Source: Cellulosimicrobium cellulans
GTDB taxonomy: Bacteria > Actinomycetota > Actinomycetes > Actinomycetales > Cellulomonadaceae
Length of the DNA stretch: 64,000 bases
Direction of reading: 5' to 3'
NCBI RefSeq assembly: GCF_016921195.1
Contig: NZ_JAFGYF010000004.1
Span: 248,001 to 312,000, forward strand
In this document: positions 60,776 to 64,000 of the stretch, one piece after another
How the letters are laid out: each line of letters begins with the position of its first letter
Numbering within the stretch: the stretch's first letter is position 1
Program-made: the position numbers and the translations under genes
The notes under the pieces: model-generated
The model's input: the letters and a program-made list of their open reading frames with translations, nothing else
What the model was told of the DNA's origin: nothing
Database searches by the model: none

Positions 60776-61319
60776 ACGACGGGTGGCGGAGCTCTGAGTC
60801 TCGCGCCCGCGAAGAGCGGGGCTCGTCGTCTTTCGTCCCTTTCCGGGCGCCGGAGGTCACCGGACACGACGCACGTGCCGAACCCGCGGCGACGCCGAGC
60901 GACGGCAATCACGTTGACGACAGCGGTGCGCGAGGCGCACCATCGAGGGTGACGGTTGCCGAGGGGCAGCCGTTCGTCGTGCCGGACGGGCACGACCACG
61001 GATCAGGGCGCGCCGGACGGCGCGTCGCACGGGACGAGGAGACGCGGATGCACGGCACCGCAGGCTGCGAGGTGGCCATGGCGGCCTGCTCGGGCGCCCT
61101 CCCCTCCCGCACCGTCACCCGCTGAGGTCCTCAGCCGGGCGCCGCCTCCGGCGCCCCACCCGGTGGTGGTGCGGGCATGCCGTCATCCCCGCCTTCCCGG
61201 CCGTGGCCGAGCGGCGCGGTCGTGCGCCACGGCGACCCGCGTCGTCGTGAGCCGACCGCCCGTGCCGCCGCACGCCGTCGGGCAGGGTGGGACCGCACCG
61301 ACACGGAAGCCCTGAGACC
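60776..61319. other. Intergenic region without a supported gene
   Basis: No convincing coding sequence is seen in these 540 bases; open frames lack ribosome sites and natural protein composition. It holds a perfect 15-base dyad GCTGAGG-T-CCTCAGC (61121-61135) and an adjacent hairpin GGGCGCC/GGCGCCC (61137-61143, 61150-61156), near the middle of the gap between the divergent epsilon-like and EF-G-binding-type genes. Confidence 0.6.
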
Positions 61320-61826
61320 ATGAACCCCCTGACCGAGAAGCAGATCCGCGCGTCGTTCGTCAACGCGTCCAAGCGAGAGGCCGCGCAGGCCACCCTTCCC
61401 GACCTCGACACGCTCGACTGGGACCGCCTCGACTACCTCGGGTGGCGCGACCGCAAGGCGCCGCTGCTCGCGTACGCCGTCGTCGAGGTCGACGGCGAGC
61501 CGCGCGGCGTCCTGCTGCGCTCGACCGACGCCAAGACGGGCGGCATGCGCAAGCGCGCCCTGTGCGCGTGGTGCGAGGACGTCGTCGTGACGGACGACGT
61601 CAGTCTCTACGTCGCCCGCCGCGCCGGCGCCGCCGGGCGCCGCGGCAACACCGTCGGCACCCTCATCTGCACCCAGTTCCTGTGCTCGCAGAACGTCCGC
61701 CGGGCCCCCACCCGCACCGAGATGGGCGACGACGGGTCGATGCGCGAGCTGTTCGTCGAGCTCCGTGTCGACGGCCTCCGCGAGCGCTCCGCCCGCTTCG
61801 TCACCGAGGTCATGCGCGACGTCTGA
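61320..61826 (+). CDS. EF-G-binding (FBP/FusB-type) zinc-finger protein
   Basis: 168 residues from ATG 61320. The N-terminal half, MNPLTEKQIRASFVNASKREA then DLDTLDWDRLDYLGWRDRKAPL, and the C-terminal treble-clef zinc finger (Cys82, Cys85, Cys117, Cys122 in CAWCEDV and ICTQFLCSQNVRR) match the FBP family. In staphylococcal FusB the finger binds EF-G and releases it from the ribosome, giving fusidic-acid resistance. In actinobacteria the role is likely housekeeping. Its 3' end overlaps the convergent MMPL gene by 17 bases. Confidence 0.92.
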   Translation: MNPLTEKQIRASFVNASKREAAQATLPDLDTLDWDRLDYLGWRDRKAPLLAYAVVEVDGEPRGVLLRSTDAKTGGMRKRALCAWCEDVVVTDDVSLYVARRAGAAGRRGNTVGTLICTQFLCSQNVRRAPTRTEMGDDGSMRELFVELRVDGLRERSARFVTEVMRDV

Positions 61827-64000
61827 CCAACCTCGGCTCTACCTCGGCGGACCGGGGCTCTACCTCGCGGGCGCGAGGCTGTCCCTCGCGCCACCACGGC
61901 CACCAGTTCCGGCGACCGAGGAGCGTCATCGTCGCGGGCAGCAGGAGCCCGCGCACGACGGTCACGTCGAGCAGCACGGCGACGGCCATGCCGACGCCGA
62001 CCTCCTTCATGGCGACGAGCTCGCCCGCGGCGAAGCCGAGGAACACGATGCCGATGGCGACGGCCGCCGTCGTGACGACCGGGCCGGTCGCGGTGATGCC
62101 GCGGAGCACGGCCCGGTCGTTCGCGGCGCGCGGGTCCTCGCCGGGCGTGCGCGCTCGCCACTCCTCGGCCGTGCGCGCGAGGAGGAACACCTCGTAGTCG
62201 GTCGACAGGCCGAACACGAGCATGCCGATGAGCAGCGGCGTCGTGACGTCGAGCGCGCCCCAGGGTTCGAACCCGAGCAGCGAGGCGCCGACGCCGTGCT
62301 GGAACACCGTGACGAGGACGCCGAGCGTCGCGGCGAGCGTGAGCAGGTTGAGCACGAGCGCCTTGAGCGGCACGACGAGCGAGCCGGTCAGCAGGAAGAG
62401 GAGGACGAACGTCGCGAGCACGACGACGCCCGCCGCGAGCGGGAGGCGCTGCGCGAGGTGCTCCTGGGTGTCGACGACCTCGGCGGCCGGGCCGGCGACG
62501 TGCACGTCGAGGTCGCCGGTGTCGATCGCGCGGATGGCACGCAGCAGGTCCTGGGCCTCGGCGGCGGTCGCGTCGCCACCCTCGCCGACGTCGGGCGTGA
62601 CGTCGACGACGAGGACCTCGGGAGGGTAGTCGGTGTCCTGCATCGCGTCCTCGACGCCGGGCAGGGCCGCGACGCGGTCGAGGTAGGCGGAGGCTGCCTC
62701 GTCCCCGCGCGGCGCCTCGACGAGCACGGTGATCGGGGTGACGCCGAGGTCGGCGAAGCGCGAGGTGGACGCGTCGGCGGCGAGCCGCGCCTCGGCGTCG
62801 GCGGGCAGGGAGCGGACCTCCGAGCTGCCGAGCGTCATCGAGCCGAGCGGCGCCGCGAGCGCGAGGAGGAGTGCCGTCGCGCCGAGCGTGACGAGCACGG
62901 CGTGCCGCTGGGCGGTGCGCGCGAGGCGGCCGAGCGTCCCCGCGCCGCCGCGCCCGGTCCACGGGTGCGACCACGTGCGGGCGCCCGGGGCCGGGACGGC
63001 GCGGTGCCACGTGGCGACGAGCGCGGGCACGAGCGTGAGCCCGGCGGCGGTCGCGACGAGCACGACGACGGCGCCCCCGACAGCCATGCCGGAGAGCAGC
63101 GAGTCGCCGAGCAGGAGCAGGCCGGCAAGGGCGATCGCGACGGCGAGCCCCGACGCGAGGACGGCGCGCCCGGCGGTCGCGAGCGTGCGCCCGACGAGCT
63201 CGTCGAGCGGGAGACCCGGGCTCTCGGCGCGTTCCTCGCGGAAGCGCGCGAGCACGAGCAGGGAGTAGTCGACCGTGAGGCCGAGGCCGAGCAGCGTCAC
63301 GACGTTCACGGCGAACTCGTTGACGGGCACGATCCCCAGCAGGCCGCTGAGCACGAGCAGCGCGACCGCGATGGCGGCGAGCGCGGACAGCAGCGGCACC
63401 AGGCCGGCGCGGAGCCCGCCGAGCACGACGACGAGCACGACGAGCAGGACGGCGATCGCCACGCCCTCGCCCACCGCGGCGTCGGTGATCGCCTGGTCGA
63501 CGAACGCCTCCTCGGCGAGCAGGGCGCCGCCGACGAGCACCTCGGGGGTGTCGATCGTGTGGAGCGCGTCGGCGACCTGGTGCGCGAGGGCCAGCGCCTC
63601 GTCGTCGGACAGCGCGGGGTCGAGCTCGACGACGACGAGGGAGCCCTGGCCGTCGTCGGCGATGAGGCCGCCGCCGGTGTAGGCGTCGAACAGCTCGACG
63701 ACGCCGGGCATCGCGCGGATGCCGTGCATCACCTCGCTCGCCTGGGCGATGAGGTCCGTGGAGAAGTAGTCGCGCCCGGACAGGACCGCGACGACGGTCT
63801 CGCCCTCGGGCTTCAGCTCGTCGAGACGCTCGGCGGCGAGCGCGGAGGCGCTGCCGGGCGGGGCGGGCTCGACGTCGGTGGTCTTGTCGAAGACCGCGCC
63901 GCCGAGCACCGCGCCGACGACGAGGAGGACGGCCCAGACGCCGAGGACGACGGCGCGGCGGCGCGCGGCGAACCGTCCGGTCCGGTGCAGGAGGCGTCCG
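61810..64000 (-). CDS. MMPL-family transporter (N-terminus outside window)
   Basis: The frame runs off the right edge; 729 residues are visible. Two MMPL/RND halves are evident: helices LVPLLSALAAIAVALLVLSGLLG and NVVTLLGLGLTVDYSLLVLARFREER, and again in the second half LLIGMLVFGLSTDYEVFLLARTAEEW. The N-terminal start RLLHRTGRFAARRRAVVLGVW is typical of MMPL proteins, so few residues are missing. They export lipids or drugs by proton motive force. The last 20 residues derive from the 21-bp repeat and the stop lies inside the convergent gene; the natural end was probably near NWWPWWREG. Confidence 0.92.
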   Translation of the reverse strand, partial: GRLLHRTGRFAARRRAVVLGVWAVLLVVGAVLGGAVFDKTTDVEPAPPGSASALAAERLDELKPEGETVVAVLSGRDYFSTDLIAQASEVMHGIRAMPGVVELFDAYTGGGLIADDGQGSLVVVELDPALSDDEALALAHQVADALHTIDTPEVLVGGALLAEEAFVDQAITDAAVGEGVAIAVLLVVLVVVLGGLRAGLVPLLSALAAIAVALLVLSGLLGIVPVNEFAVNVVTLLGLGLTVDYSLLVLARFREERAESPGLPLDELVGRTLATAGRAVLASGLAVAIALAGLLLLGDSLLSGMAVGGAVVVLVATAAGLTLVPALVATWHRAVPAPGARTWSHPWTGRGGAGTLGRLARTAQRHAVLVTLGATALLLALAAPLGSMTLGSSEVRSLPADAEARLAADASTSRFADLGVTPITVLVEAPRGDEAASAYLDRVAALPGVEDAMQDTDYPPEVLVVDVTPDVGEGGDATAAEAQDLLRAIRAIDTGDLDVHVAGPAAEVVDTQEHLAQRLPLAAGVVVLATFVLLFLLTGSLVVPLKALVLNLLTLAATLGVLVTVFQHGVGASLLGFEPWGALDVTTPLLIGMLVFGLSTDYEVFLLARTAEEWRARTPGEDPRAANDRAVLRGITATGPVVTTAAVAIGIVFLGFAAGELVAMKEVGVGMAVAVLLDVTVVRGLLLPATMTLLGRRNWWPWWREGQPRAREVEPRSAEVEPRLVRRRA
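61836..61884 (-). repeat. Third cluster of the 21-bp repeat, coding for the MMPL C-terminus
   Basis: Cores GCTC at 61836 and 61857 and GCTG at 61878 are spaced exactly 21 bases; the clean unit is 61843-61863. On the minus strand the repeat is translated in frame as REVEPRSAEVEPRLV, the same heptad as encoded at 6609-6720. Confidence 0.85.

Noticed and set aside
60724-61319. 133-codon frame (60724-61125) and others in the gap before the EF-G-binding gene
   Set aside because: Composition is Arg/Ser/Gly-rich and motif-free, with no ribosome site; the region is listed as intergenic.

Overview
The window is a very GC-rich, gene-dense chromosomal segment with strong third-position GC codon use. 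It has many GTG starts and GTGA/ATGA stop-start overlaps, typical of Actinomycetota. The pairing of a GH87-type alpha-1,3-glucanase with a GH16 beta-1,3-glucanase carrying a ricin-type lectin domain, plus a CebR-like operator, points to a polysaccharide-degrading member of Micrococcales such as Cellulosimicrobium or a close relative. That assignment is inferred from gene content and was not checked against a database. No rRNA, tRNA, CRISPR array or insertion sequence was found.

Layout. 1-6.5 kb: a truncated AAA+ ATPase; a membrane protein/winged-helix regulator pair behind a perfect palindrome; Tag glycosylase; L-serine dehydratase; a hexapeptide acetyltransferase; and a molybdopterin oxidoreductase/flavin reductase pair. 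6.5-7.2 kb: a 900-bp gap with ten 21-bp tandem units, a 24-bp inverted repeat, then four units in inverted orientation. 7.1-10.8 kb: a large secreted GH87-type enzyme broken by a one-base frameshift. 10.8-19 kb: small enzymes, an APP1 phosphatase-like protein, a MerR/aldo-keto reductase module with two matching MerR promoters, and a NarL-type two-component system. 19-27 kb: ZIP transporter, acyltransferase, amino-acid permease, a purine permease/8-oxoguanine deaminase pair, and a cation/proton antiporter.

27-39 kb: the secreted GH16 glucanase; a TetR/hydrolase pair whose operator exactly fills the promoter spacer; an NYN nuclease with two OST-HTH domains; a GH3 glycosidase/sugar transporter operon with a divergent TetR gene; and an MFS-acetyltransferase-TetR operon with tandem operators. 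39.7-42.5 kb: a large sortase-anchored repeat protein. 42.6-53 kb: CstA and YbdD; small membrane proteins; a siderophore pair behind an iron box; and a four-gene LytS/LytT-DUF485-symporter operon. 53-64 kb: a 5'-truncated DUF4143 ATPase remnant; an Asp-nucleophile hydrolase; a SAM riboswitch controlling metF-metE, with a palindromic element inserted in frame in metE; an orphan ATP-synthase epsilon-like gene; an EF-G-binding-type protein; and an MMPL transporter whose C-terminus is built from the same 21-bp repeat seen near 6.6 kb.

Working together: the secreted glucanases, GH3 glycosidase and sugar transporter suggest breakdown of alpha- and beta-glucans such as fungal cell walls, with transport and intracellular hydrolysis under local repressors. 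CstA/YbdD and the LytS/LytT-controlled symporter suggest scavenging of small carboxylates or peptides. NCS2 permease plus oxoguanine deaminase suggest purine salvage. The two most unusual items are the 21-bp heptad repeat, present both as an intergenic palindromic array and as coding sequence, and the 64-bp palindrome inside metE.
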